Below are positions 32,937-43,600 of a DNA stretch of 64,000 bases, one piece after another. Each line of letters opens with the position of its first letter. The first letter of the stretch is position 1. The stretch is from an uncultured Bacteroidaceae bacterium (GTDB lineage Bacteria > Bacteroidota > Bacteroidia > Bacteroidales > Bacteroidaceae), in the NCBI GenBank assembly GCA_905235575.1, contig CAJOLZ010000008.1:1-64000 (forward strand), read 5' to 3'. The notes beneath the pieces were generated by a model. That model did no database searches, was not told where the DNA came from, and saw nothing but the letters and a program-made list of their open reading frames with translations. Position numbers and translations under genes: made by a program.

Positions 32937-34910
32937 TTATTGCGCAATAACTATTTCACTATTGTCTTCCTTACTCTTGAGTATGACTTGATCTATGTAG
33001 AGATCACGTATGTAGCCATTCTTGAGGTCGGAGCTTCTCAAGGTTCCACTGCTCTGGATTATAAGCGTTGGGTAGCTGTAGCGCAGATTCTTGTAAGAAT
33101 AGGGGAAAGTGAAGTTTTCGAGCACCTTCACAGTGTCCACCTTAGTTCCGTCATATTCGATATCAGGTGCGGCGTTGACCGAGGCGGGATACATTGCGTC
33201 TTTTGTTCCCACTCCGCTGTTGTAGCGTACCTGAACTTTAATTCTGTTCTTGCACAAGCCGGCGATGGAATCCACGTAAGCTTCATCGTAATAGAGGGAG
33301 TCTATTTCTCCGGCATCAGAGATGTCGCTATACCATTTCGGAACCATAACCACATAGATGTCGTACTTGCCGCTCATCACCTGAGATTCTGTAGGCATAT
33401 ATTGCTCACGAACATTTCCTTGCAAAATGATTTCACCCTTCGGGTTGGATGATCCGTTCTTGAAGGAGATAAAGTTGTTCTTGCCAACCTTGCCATACTT
33501 GTTGGTGACATCCGCGAAGACGGTGTTGTTGAACGATTTGGTTTCAACTCTTCCGGCGAAATACTGTGTATTGGAAGTACCATAGAACATATAACCGCCA
33601 ATTTCCACGATAACGGGGGGCTTGTAGTATTCAATGGGGAAGGCCCATTTGTCAGCCAAATAGGCATATCCGTTGCTCATCTTCTGCAAATTTCCATTGA
33701 AGAGCGATGTCTTGTTCCAGATGATATTATCACCATCAACAACGTTGCGGATAGTATCGCCAAAGGTGTTAATCAGGTATTCGGCTCCTTCACCTCTTGT
33801 CTCGATGAACTTCTCCAACGTCCAAGGTGCTCCATACTCATATCCACCAATCTTGGGCTGTCTGTGGATGTTGTAAACGAGCGGGCTGGCGATATCCATC
33901 ATGATATTGAGACGCTGCAGAGAGTCGGGATCATAATCCTTCAGCGTAATAGTGGTTGCCGGGCTTATATTACCCTTTGACTTATCCTCATAGGTCGGAG
34001 CGTATGTGTAATAGCCCTTCAGCTTCTCGTAGGTTTCCTCTATAGCTTTGTCTGTAGGTATTACCATGATATAGGCAGAGTCCTCAGCCATGATATTGCT
34101 GTTGTTTCCGAAACCTTTCACGATATTCATACACTTCTCTGCGTTTGTGTTCGGCAGCCATGACCTGCTGTTTACCAAACGGTTTGTGGTGTAGTATACG
34201 CTGTCGACGTACGTGGGGTTTCCATTCTCGTCGGGCAGACCTTCGATACTGCGCTCAATGCTGAACATTGTGGTATCATATCCGATAACAAAATCGCTGA
34301 ACTTCGGAGTCATTTCTGCATACTTGATGTATTCGTAGAAATTGTACTCGAAAGTGGTCTTGCCGTTTATTTTGTGCAGCACACCGTTAATGGCGGGGAT
34401 GTTCTTCTCCTTAATCTTGATACCGTCTATTGTCTCGGCATCGCGGTCGAAGAGAATGTTCTTCGCATTCATCATCTTTATTGTGTCTGCGCCGCCACCT
34501 GTGAGGTTGTGTCTCCACAGGGCGATGTGGTTGCGGATAAACTGCTGTTCAACGATGTATCCGTTGGTCTCACACATCTTAAGCCAGTAGTCGCATTCTT
34601 CCTGAGTCAAGTAACCGTTGACCGGCGCCCATACCGTGCTCACCTGGCCGCTCTTCAGCACATCGGCATAGGTATATGTCGCAACGGGGTGCGTGTTGTC
34701 TTTGTAATACTTTGCTTTCTCAAGAATTGCAGCAAACCGACTCAGTTCCTGGTCGCTTTTGATCTGCTCCCAAAGTGTCTCTGTGACAATTGCCCCTTCA
34801 GACTCATCAGGGAGGAAATGATCATCGTAGTCGGAGCAACTGGGAATTGCCATTATGACACCTCCCATGAGTAGTGCGCCGAGGTACTTGTTTAATCTTT
34901 TCTTTGCCAT
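32937..34910 (-). CDS. Fasciclin (FAS1) domain lipoprotein (unit 2)
   Basis: A 657-residue lipoprotein with a signal peptide ending PSCS (Cys at about 25). Residues about 45-185 form a FAS1 domain (SRFAAILEKAKYY, TVWAPVNGYL, VEQQFIRNHIAL, INGVLHKING). A second FAS1-like part has YIMVIPTDKAIEETYEKL near 270-290. The last 270 residues are a different, beta-rich region of unknown kind. FAS1 domains bind proteins or glycans at cell surfaces. The position directly before a SusC-SusD pair suggests a surface-exposed accessory of that transporter. It starts 134 nt after the unit 1 SusD. Confidence 0.82.
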   Translation of the reverse strand: MAKKRLNKYLGALLMGGVIMAIPSCSDYDDHFLPDESEGAIVTETLWEQIKSDQELSRFAAILEKAKYYKDNTHPVATYTYADVLKSGQVSTVWAPVNGYLTQEECDYWLKMCETNGYIVEQQFIRNHIALWRHNLTGGGADTIKMMNAKNILFDRDAETIDGIKIKEKNIPAINGVLHKINGKTTFEYNFYEYIKYAEMTPKFSDFVIGYDTTMFSIERSIEGLPDENGNPTYVDSVYYTTNRLVNSRSWLPNTNAEKCMNIVKGFGNNSNIMAEDSAYIMVIPTDKAIEETYEKLKGYYTYAPTYEDKSKGNISPATTITLKDYDPDSLQRLNIMMDIASPLVYNIHRQPKIGGYEYGAPWTLEKFIETRGEGAEYLINTFGDTIRNVVDGDNIIWNKTSLFNGNLQKMSNGYAYLADKWAFPIEYYKPPVIVEIGGYMFYGTSNTQYFAGRVETKSFNNTVFADVTNKYGKVGKNNFISFKNGSSNPKGEIILQGNVREQYMPTESQVMSGKYDIYVVMVPKWYSDISDAGEIDSLYYDEAYVDSIAGLCKNRIKVQVRYNSGVGTKDAMYPASVNAAPDIEYDGTKVDTVKVLENFTFPYSYKNLRYSYPTLIIQSSGTLRSSDLKNGYIRDLYIDQVILKSKEDNSEIVIAQ

Positions 34911-34933
34911 ATTATATTCTTTATTAGTTCCTT

Positions 34934-34984
34934 TTTCGGATAGTGTCTTTTCTCTTTTGTCTAATCAGCTATCCGAAAGGATAG
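34934..34984 (-). promoter_or_regulatory. Alternative hairpins before the unit 2 FAS1 gene
   Basis: In the minus-strand RNA three segments compete: CTATCC (34984-34979), TTTCGGATAG (34978-34969) and CTATCCGAAA (34943-34934). The middle one can pair with the first (6 bp, tight TTTC loop) or the last (10 bp). There is no T run, so it is not a simple terminator. It lies about 24 nt before the start codon and could set expression of unit 2 relative to unit 1. Confidence 0.4.
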
Positions 34985-35044
34985 GCATTGACATTGTTTT
35001 TGTGATATCTCAATACTGGATGTTCATGAATATTCTGTGCAGAA

Positions 35045-37012
35045 TCAATTGTCATACTTCGACTTGTTCCATACAGGATTCTGGGTTATCTTGCCATCGC
35101 TTGCCTTTACCTCCATGTAGTAGATGGGGCAGTAGAGGCCGTAGCGATTCTTGAACCTGTTCCTCAGTACGGGGTAGAGTTGTTTGTAAGTGTTCTGCAG
35201 GAATGTTTCAACCATCAGTTTTACACCAGTCTGTCCGTCTCCAACGAACTGCTCGTCGGTGCTTTCGCGCTCGTCGGCAGCTTCTTTCTGGCTGTTGGCA
35301 TTACGTTCGGCATAGCGTACGAGGTCGAACCAGCGTTTTCCCTCGCCAATTAACTCTATCTGACGTTCGTTCATAACCAGTCTTACATAGTCTGTACCTG
35401 TGCTGGCTGCATTGCCAATGGTTGAGCTCTGGTTTACGTCTGTTACGGGAACAGTTCCCTGCTCGTAGTCACAGAATGAACGGCGGTGGATGGCATTCAC
35501 AATCTGCTGGCAACGTTTGTTGTTATCAGCACCACCAATGCAGGCCAGTGCTTCGGCCTTCATCAGCATCACATCGGTCATACGATAGATAATCCAGTTG
35601 TTGTAGGAGGTCGACGATACATACGTTGTGATTTCTTTCGGATTGGAAACGGTTATTTCAACATCCGGACGCATGTACTTCACACAATAGTATCCACCAC
35701 CACCAGCAGATGCGTTGTTACCACCAGCAGCGTTGCCTCTGCCTTCTTCTCCGTTACGAATCTTATCGGTCACAGATGTCCAAGCACGGCTGTCGAACTT
35801 CATTCTATCGCTACCCTTTCCGCCAAAGGCTTCTCCGAGAGCATCCTCGCTCACAGCAAGGTGAGTGCCGTTCGAATATCCGTAAAGTGAATTCACGATG
35901 GGGTTTGCACGTGAGTCGGTTCTGCTGAACTGTATCTCAAAAATACTTTCGATACTGTTCTGACCTTCATCGTCACCTGTGCTACCTGAGCGATAACCTT
36001 CGGCTCTGGCAAAAATGTTATTCTGGGCTTCCATGTTGAGGGGCATTCCGTTGCTTACGCCCTCAAAGTCGTTGTAGATCATCTTGTAGATGTCTCCAAG
36101 TCCCCAGTCTTCTCTTCTTACATCACCGACTCTGGGAGTGCGGTTAAGCAACTCTTTGTATTGCTTCTCCAGTTCCTCCAAAGACTTGTCGGCATACTCA
36201 GAACAGAGTGTGTAGTCACCTACCACTGAGTGAGCTATGAAGCCAGTATCAACTTCGACGGTGTCGGAAGCGTTCTTTCCAAAGCGACCTTGACGAAGCG
36301 ATGCACGCCAGAGGTACATGTCAGAAAGCATTGCATAGATTGCAGTGTTGGTAATCATACCCTTGGTATCTCTGACTTGTGTGTAGCTTGTGCGGGCTTG
36401 TCCGACGATGCTTTCGCAATCCAAAATAATGGAGTCGAGTACATCAAGCTGCATTGTCAGAGGGAAGGATTCGATTTCCGAGTCATTGTTGATAACCTTT
36501 GTCGTGTAGGGGATGTCCTTGAATGCACGTATCAGATAGAGGTAGTTCAGGGCTCGGATAGCAATCATCTCGGCACGCATTCTCATCCATTCAGCCGATG
36601 TGAACTGCTTATCTTTCTCAAGCACTTCCTCTCCATGCTGGAGCACCTTGTTACAGTAGTTGATGGTTTTGTAGAAATCATCCCATTCGAACTCTGTCAT
36701 ACTGGAGTCGGGCATACCTTGCATGATTTCCTGATATCTGTCACGGTTAGCCTGAGCATTGTTCGTGTTCACTGGGTTCAGGATGTATGAGTCTGAACGC
36801 AGGTCACCCCAAATGGCCATCTTGGTTACCGATGCTGCCATTTGCTTGTACGCAGCGTAACGCACACCTTCCAAGTCGTTCTTGTCTTCCCAGAAGTTTT
36901 CTTCTACCACACGGTCTTGAGGATAGACGGTCAGCCAATCATCGCAAGAGGAAAAACTTACCGCTACCAAGGCCAACAGGCAGGCGTATTTGAAATTATT
37001 GTATTTTTTCAT
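35045..37012 (-). CDS. SusD/RagB-like nutrient-binding lipoprotein (unit 1)
   Basis: A 655-residue SusD-family lipoprotein. The signal peptide ends FSSC (Cys at about 23). Family features are DWLTVYPQDRV right after the Cys, MRAEMIAIRALNYLYLIRAFKDIPYT (about 145-170), and VMNERQIELIGEGKRWFDLVRYAERN near 550-575, the hallmark C-terminal motif. An AGGNNASAGGGGYY loop near 430 is unusual in being almost pure Gly/Ala/Asn. It begins 12 nt after its SusC. It is only distantly similar to the unit 2 SusD, so the two units are not a recent duplication. Confidence 0.94.
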   Translation of the reverse strand: MKKYNNFKYACLLALVAVSFSSCDDWLTVYPQDRVVEENFWEDKNDLEGVRYAAYKQMAASVTKMAIWGDLRSDSYILNPVNTNNAQANRDRYQEIMQGMPDSSMTEFEWDDFYKTINYCNKVLQHGEEVLEKDKQFTSAEWMRMRAEMIAIRALNYLYLIRAFKDIPYTTKVINNDSEIESFPLTMQLDVLDSIILDCESIVGQARTSYTQVRDTKGMITNTAIYAMLSDMYLWRASLRQGRFGKNASDTVEVDTGFIAHSVVGDYTLCSEYADKSLEELEKQYKELLNRTPRVGDVRREDWGLGDIYKMIYNDFEGVSNGMPLNMEAQNNIFARAEGYRSGSTGDDEGQNSIESIFEIQFSRTDSRANPIVNSLYGYSNGTHLAVSEDALGEAFGGKGSDRMKFDSRAWTSVTDKIRNGEEGRGNAAGGNNASAGGGGYYCVKYMRPDVEITVSNPKEITTYVSSTSYNNWIIYRMTDVMLMKAEALACIGGADNNKRCQQIVNAIHRRSFCDYEQGTVPVTDVNQSSTIGNAASTGTDYVRLVMNERQIELIGEGKRWFDLVRYAERNANSQKEAADERESTDEQFVGDGQTGVKLMVETFLQNTYKQLYPVLRNRFKNRYGLYCPIYYMEVKASDGKITQNPVWNKSKYDN

Positions 37013-37024
37013 AGTCGTACTAAT

Positions 37025-40000
37025 TTAGAAACCGATATTTACACTACATGTGAATGACTTGCTACGCGGTGTACGGCTGTTATCCGATGCTACGGCGAAA
37101 CCACCTACTGATACGTCGGGGTCTACACCTGTATACTTGGTCCATACCCAAAGGTTGTCAACCGAAGCATAGAGCTTCAGGGACTTGATACCATACTTCT
37201 TGAGTTTCTTCACGTCGAAGTCGTAGTTTACCTGCAGATACTGGAAGCGCAGATAGTTACCTTTCTCTACGTAACGGTCGCTGGGCAGTGAGTTGTAGCT
37301 GCGGAAACCATTCTTTGATGTGAGGGCACGCGGGATGACTGTCTCATCGCCGTTCTTGCGCCAACGCCATGTTGTAGCGTAGCTCTGGTTGGTGTTGTTG
37401 AGCATGCTCTCATAGTTCATACGGGCAATGTTCACAATCTTGTTGCCGATACGGAAGTTAAGACCCGTGTTAATGGAGAAACGTCCGTAGTAGAAGGTTG
37501 CACCAAAACCACCATTACACTTGGGGTTCGAGTTGCCCAGATAAACCATGTCGTAGCGGTCAATCTGTCCGTCGCTGTTTATATCCTCATAGATGGCATC
37601 ACCACCCTGGAACTGATAGCGATAGGTCTCGTTGTAGCAGTAGTACATGGGAAGGGGTATACCCTTGGCATCGGTCAGCATGTTGCCGTCTGCATCGTAA
37701 GCGATGGGGCAGGTGCTGATGTCACCACGGCGCTCTGCGGCTGCCGAAGTATTGATCTTGTAGTCCTGTTCCCATTGGTTTTTGCTTCTGTTGAAGGTGT
37801 AGTGCCATCCGTCACCACCGGCTGCTGCATCGGCAGGCGATGTGCTGTTGCGATAACCGCCGTTGCCGTCGGGTACGCTCTCGGCATATCCATAGGCATT
37901 CCACGATGCGCTGGTGTAGCCGTTGTGGTCGTAGTCATATTTGTATACACCTTTGTAACGCAGACCGTAGATGGAACCCAATGCGTTGCCAATCTGAACA
38001 CGCTGGTTATAGGAGAGGTTGCCTGGCTGGTAAGTTTCTGAACCATTCAGTGCTTCCAGCAACAGCGGGTGCATCTCTTCAACTTCATTGAAGTTCTGTG
38101 CGATGTTGCCACGGAACTTCACGGAGAATTTACCTAACTTCAGGAGTCTGTCCGTGCTTCCGTTCAACTCCCAACCCTTGTTGCGCAGTGTTCCGGCGTT
38201 TGTCTTGCTGAGTGTCGAGAAACCGTTCGCACTTGGGATACGCAGGCCGCCCATCAGCAGTTCGGTGGTCTTTCTGTTATAAACCTCGAACTGGAAACGC
38301 AGCATGTCATCCAAGAAGTTCACATCGAAACCAAGGTTCCACTGTTTGGTCTTCTCCCAACGGAGTTCTGTCAGTGACAGGTTTTCAGGTATAATCACGG
38401 AGTGTCCGTTGTAGTATCCGCTGGCTGCATAGCGGTTGAACTGGTCGTAACCACCACCGCCGGTGTTACCAGTGATACCCCAGGTGGGACGGAAGGAGAG
38501 CATACTCAGGATGCTGCGGCTCCATTTCATGAAGTCTTCGTCGATGATGTTCCAACGTCCACCCACTGCGGGGAATGTGCCATACTTGTGACCCTTACCG
38601 AAGCTTGTGCTACCGTCGGTACGCAACGATGCGTCAATACTATATTTACTCTTATATGAGTAGTGAGCTTGCTCGTAGAAGCTGTGGCTACGCCATTCGC
38701 CATTGCCGGCTGATGCGCTACGCAGAAGTGCGATAACGGTGGGGTCGGTAATCTCATCGGGTACGTTCCACAGACCCAGACCCTGTGTCGAGCTGGTACC
38801 GGTACGCATTTCGAAACGTGCCAAACCGCCCAGACTATGGTCTTTGTTCTTGAATGCCGAATAGTACTTCAAATCGTGACGTGTTGAGAACTGCATCGAT
38901 TTGTACTCGCTGTTGCTCACGTAGTTTCGTTCGTTCACGAGACCGTTGGTCGAGTTGTCGCCACCCCAAATCCATGCCATGGGACGGAGTTCGCTGGGGC
39001 AGTACTCGTCGCTACTGGTGTTGAAGATATCCAACTGAACGTCTGCCTCGTAGTTCAGACGATGGTGATCGTCGTCAACGCCGAGCAGTTTATATTCGAT
39101 ACTGAACTGCGGTGTCAGGTTGTACTGCTTCTCCTTGTTCCATGCTTTCTTTGCACGTGCAACGGGGTTACCATTGTTGAACATATCGAAGAGTTCGTAA
39201 GATGTATACATACCATTATTATTAATCTGGTCGTTTGCATCTTCTGTCATGATGGCAGCGATGGGCAGCATGTTGAAGTAGTTGCCTGTGCGAATGCCAC
39301 GTGCGTCGAACTCATAGATGCTCATGTTAGGCATGGCTGTGTATGCACGGGAAAGGATGTCGTTACCGTAGTTCTTCTTGTTGTCGGTGAACGTCATGTT
39401 GACGTTACTCTTGAAGGTGATACGGTCGCTCACGAAGTAGTCAAGTGCTGTTGATGTGGTGAAACGGTTAAGCACCTGTCCGATGATGGAACCTGTACTG
39501 TGGTCGTAACCGGCACCGATGCGGAATCGTGCTTTCTCACCACCACCAGACAGTGTCACGTGGTATCTGTGCTCCTTACCGAATTGTCTTACAGCGTCCA
39601 GCCAGTCGGTGTTGTGGCTGTAGTGGTTGTAAACGTATGGGTACGACTGGTTGTAGTCCAGCTCCAGCATGTTTGTGGGTTGCTGATAGGGGTTGTAGTA
39701 AGCTTCCTTGAGCATCATGGTATATCCGTCACCGTCAAGCATCTTGTAACCATCGGGCTGCCATGTACCTTTGAAGTTGTATTTGAAGTTTACTCTCGTG
39801 GGACCACGCTGACCACGGCGCATCTTGATTTCGATTACACCGTTCGAACCTCTTACACCCCACTTGGCTGCCGATGCGGCATCCTTCAGCACGGTGATAC
39901 TTTCGATATCTTCGACGTTCACGTTCAGCAGCGTTGAGAACTGCTCTTCGTTATCCATCGTTTCGAAGTTGATATCCTGTGCATCGTCGGGAAGTTCAAA

Positions 40001-40597
40001 GATGTGGTCGTTAACGACGATCAGAGGCTGAGCATTTCCGTTGATGGTAGATGTACCACGCAGACGCATGGTTGTACCTGAACCCAGGTTACCCGAGTTG
40101 GGCACGATATCCAGACCGGCAATCTGTCCCTGCATAGCTTGGTCAACAGATTCGAATGCCAGACCTTCCACGTCTTCCATGCTGAACTTCTGAACAACAC
40201 CGGCGTATTCACGCTCGGGGATTTCCAGACCTGTGGTAGCGGCTTTCTTGCGTTCCTTCACCACGACTTCGGTCATGGTCTTCGTGTTGTCTTCCATCTT
40301 TATGTCATACACAGTCTTCGAACCGAGTTTCGTTGTCCATTCCTTCATTCCCACGAAGTTGATGTGCAGCGTATTGTTCGGGTCCTTGATATTCATGGTG
40401 AAGTTACCATTCATATCGGTGATGGTCTGTGTGACAATACGGTTATTCTTATCTTTCTCTACAACGGTAGCGCCGGGGAGTACGTCGATGTCGTCAGACA
40501 CGGTACCGGAGATACGCATATTCCGTTGCTGGGCGCTTGCGGGGAGTGTCATTAAGACAACAACCCAGAGCAATATAAGCTTAGTTATTTTATTCAT
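37025..40597 (-). CDS. SusC/RagA-like TonB-dependent transporter (unit 1)
   Basis: A 1190-residue transporter with signal peptide (1-22, ending ASA-QQ). A carboxypeptidase-D-like domain covers about 26-110 (RISGTVSDDIDVLPGATVVE ... ITDMNGNFTM), followed by a TonB-box-like segment (KTMTEVVV). The plug has TTMRLRGTSTINGNAQPLIVVNDH and ESITVLKDAASAAKWGVRGSNGVIEI, and the barrel ends KSFTCSVNIGF. The gene starts 13 nt after the long FAS1 gene and is followed 12 nt later by susD, so FAS1, SusC and SusD of unit 1 are tightly linked. Substrate unknown. Confidence 0.94.
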   Translation of the reverse strand: MNKITKLILLWVVVLMTLPASAQQRNMRISGTVSDDIDVLPGATVVEKDKNNRIVTQTITDMNGNFTMNIKDPNNTLHINFVGMKEWTTKLGSKTVYDIKMEDNTKTMTEVVVKERKKAATTGLEIPEREYAGVVQKFSMEDVEGLAFESVDQAMQGQIAGLDIVPNSGNLGSGTTMRLRGTSTINGNAQPLIVVNDHIFELPDDAQDINFETMDNEEQFSTLLNVNVEDIESITVLKDAASAAKWGVRGSNGVIEIKMRRGQRGPTRVNFKYNFKGTWQPDGYKMLDGDGYTMMLKEAYYNPYQQPTNMLELDYNQSYPYVYNHYSHNTDWLDAVRQFGKEHRYHVTLSGGGEKARFRIGAGYDHSTGSIIGQVLNRFTTSTALDYFVSDRITFKSNVNMTFTDNKKNYGNDILSRAYTAMPNMSIYEFDARGIRTGNYFNMLPIAAIMTEDANDQINNNGMYTSYELFDMFNNGNPVARAKKAWNKEKQYNLTPQFSIEYKLLGVDDDHHRLNYEADVQLDIFNTSSDEYCPSELRPMAWIWGGDNSTNGLVNERNYVSNSEYKSMQFSTRHDLKYYSAFKNKDHSLGGLARFEMRTGTSSTQGLGLWNVPDEITDPTVIALLRSASAGNGEWRSHSFYEQAHYSYKSKYSIDASLRTDGSTSFGKGHKYGTFPAVGGRWNIIDEDFMKWSRSILSMLSFRPTWGITGNTGGGGYDQFNRYAASGYYNGHSVIIPENLSLTELRWEKTKQWNLGFDVNFLDDMLRFQFEVYNRKTTELLMGGLRIPSANGFSTLSKTNAGTLRNKGWELNGSTDRLLKLGKFSVKFRGNIAQNFNEVEEMHPLLLEALNGSETYQPGNLSYNQRVQIGNALGSIYGLRYKGVYKYDYDHNGYTSASWNAYGYAESVPDGNGGYRNSTSPADAAAGGDGWHYTFNRSKNQWEQDYKINTSAAAERRGDISTCPIAYDADGNMLTDAKGIPLPMYYCYNETYRYQFQGGDAIYEDINSDGQIDRYDMVYLGNSNPKCNGGFGATFYYGRFSINTGLNFRIGNKIVNIARMNYESMLNNTNQSYATTWRWRKNGDETVIPRALTSKNGFRSYNSLPSDRYVEKGNYLRFQYLQVNYDFDVKKLKKYGIKSLKLYASVDNLWVWTKYTGVDPDVSVGGFAVASDNSRTPRSKSFTCSVNIGF

Positions 40598-40610
40598 AAG
40601 TCAATAGATT

Positions 40611-43600
40611 TTATTCTTTGATAGCGTATCTCTCGAGATATTTTCTACACTTGCTGGGTGTTGCCCATGTATTGTCATAGCGACCGTCTTCACCAGGTTC
40701 TGTGTGGTTCAGCACACCGGGTATGCTGTGGATTACAGCAGCACTTGATGCATCGAGTGTGATGAAGTTACCACTTACAGCCATGGGACGTCCCACGGGG
40801 TTGGTGTTACATGAAATATCACGTGCCAGCAGGTTCTTCTCACCTACGGTCTCCAGCCATTTATGATTAAGGTCTCCGCTCGCGTTGCGTGTGTCGTCAC
40901 ATACGCGCAGGATGGTCTCACCACCTCGCTTCACGCGCTCCACGTGTACCTTACAGAACAGTCCCAGTTCCTTGTCGTAACTTGAGGTAACCCATTCTTC
41001 TTCGGGCAGGGCGCTCTTGTCAGCAAATACTGAGTTGTCCAGGAAGTGGTAGCGGATGAAGTTGGTCAGGTAGAGAATCTTAGCCTGAATACGCAAACTG
41101 TCCTCAGCTGTAGCAAGAATGTCGGTAAGTACCTCTACAGAATCTTGCGCTTGGTCGTCCCAAATCATTTCGGTCGTACAGTGTTCTGTATAGTCGTCAA
41201 TGATGTCATCCCATGTCGGCAGGCCATTGGCTATGGCTGCATCAATTGCATCGTTCGTGGGAACGAACAAGGTGTAGCGATAGTTGTTGAAGAACTGGAC
41301 ATTCTGATCCAGACCATTGTCCTGTGTGAATATCCTATACTTCTTTATGGCAGCCTCCTGCTGTTTCTGGTTCGGGATGAGATTGATGTCAACGAGACCG
41401 CACTTGTAGATAAGTTGCTCGTCAACCTGGCAAAGATCATAGAACTTGGAATAGGGGTTATCATCGCCGTACTCCTGCTCAGTGTCAGCGATAATGCTGT
41501 ATACGCTTCGATAGGTCGGAACCATGGGAGCGTCGAGAACATAGGTCTGTCCGTTCTTCAGAGCCTCGAAGGGTTTCACAACATTACAAACCTTAATACC
41601 AGTGGTGTCGTTGGGGATGTTCTGGCGTGTGTTCTCAATCTGGAAGCCGCCCCATACCTTTGTGACGGTTCCGTTCTCGTCGCGCTCCAGCTTGACTGCG
41701 GTTCCGTTCTTAGCAAGGAAGTATTCGTCCTCGCCATGGATGGGGTTGGTGCCGTCGTGTACGATGGTGTGGCTTTCCAGCATATCCTTCAGACGGTTCA
41801 CAACCTCACTGTTATCCAATCTTGCAGCGGCACTGGAATATGCACGGCCGAACTCTCCGGTCTTGGGGTTGTATGTGTAGCAAGTGGAATTGATAGGCAT
41901 GCTTGCGTTCGTGTAGTTGAAAGCTACACGGCGGGGTTGCGTGCTCTTGAATGAGATGGGGTCATAGTAGAACTGCAGGGCAGCGTCGCTGGGCAGGAAG
42001 AATGTAAACTCACTCTGCATGGCCTTCAGGTATGCATAGTAGTTAAGTCCCATTCGGTCTGTCTCGGTGCTGTTAGAACCGTTGTAGATGGCCCACTTCA
42101 TTACTCTGTTGGTGGTACTGATGTATGCGGGCGAGGTAACGGACGTGTAGTCGGCAGGACCGTAGATGTCCTTCATCACGTAAACGGCTCCGTTGCAGGC
42201 CAGCAGACAGGTGTCAATCTTATCGATGTCTTCTACATAGAAGAGCTGCTCCTGAGCGTCGTCGCGCAGCTTGGTCATCTTGCTGGCAACCGAACCGGTG
42301 AAGGAGCGCTGCATGATGATATTGATAAGTGACTGCAGGGTTCCCAGAGGAATCTGGTCGATTTGTGCGTAGAGTGCATTGAGCATTTCCTTGGTGAAGG
42401 GGGCACCCTTTGTGTGCATGGAAATCAGGCCGGGCAGGCTCTCTGCATTGGCGTAGGTTTCAATGAGCTGGCGTCCACCACCAGAGGTGTAGTACTCCCA
42501 GAGTGCTGAGTCGCTGGGCACGAACATGGCTGCCATGTCTCTTTCCACACCACTCTCGTCGCGGTATTCGTTCCATCCCGGGTCGAATTTCAGGCTGGGG
42601 ATTACGTCTGCCGAGCTGGGCTTGATATAGGGCTGATAGGGCAGCAAGGTTCCTTCCGGACCGGGCTCGAAGGCGAGTGCCTGGCGTCCGACGCTGTTAT
42701 CCGAGAAGTAGCGCTTTACGAAGATGGAGTCCTGATCGGTCCATTCGATGCCGCGCTGCTTCATTATATTTTTATAGGTAAGCGTGAGGGCGGATGAATA
42801 GAACGGTGCACTGTAGCGGTCGATCATATGGCTGAAGATGCTTGTCTTGCCATTGATGCGAATCACCTCGGCCATGTTTGACAGGGGCACGAGGGGCTTT
42901 TCAGTTACGTTCACGTATCCATTCTCGCAGACAACGTCTTTGTCCATCAGGAGGGCGTCGTAGATATGTACGTCGCTTGTGATGCGCTCACGTCCCATGA
43001 ACTTGGCGAAGTCATCGTCGGTAACGGAGTTCTTTGCCATGTGCTCGCTGGTGAAGTGGAGCATCATAGGCAGTGTTCCGTCCTTGGCCAGATAGAGGCC
43101 ACCTTCGTTGGCCTGACTGGGATCTTCGGGATTCGCATCGCCGCGGAAGCGTGCCCAGTAGTCTTTGTCGTTCTGGCTGTAGCTGTAGGGCAGGTCTTCG
43201 GGCTTGTCAAAAGCAATGGTGTCGGTAAGTTCCACGTCGGTGTAGCGGCGCATATATTCACCGCGGATGGGGCGTGAATTACCGGTGGCTTCGCTGCTGG
43301 CAAGGTTTTCCATCACGATGGCATTGTTCAGCATACTGGTGTGAATCAGCAGCTTCTTCTGTGCCAGCGACAGGTTTTCATAGCTTGTCGCGTTGTGCCA
43401 GGGGTTGATTTCGGGAAGCTTCGCATTGTTGCGGAAGAATGTTTCCCAGGCCTCGTCATCGGCCACAAAGACGGTCTTGGAACCGGTACGACCCAAGACA
43501 TCACTCAGTGGACGCACATTCTCGGGGTTCACGTCGGGGTCTTCCAGAAGCCGCAGGTACGTCTTGAACGTCAGCGTCTTCTTGGTTCCGTCGTCGAGAG

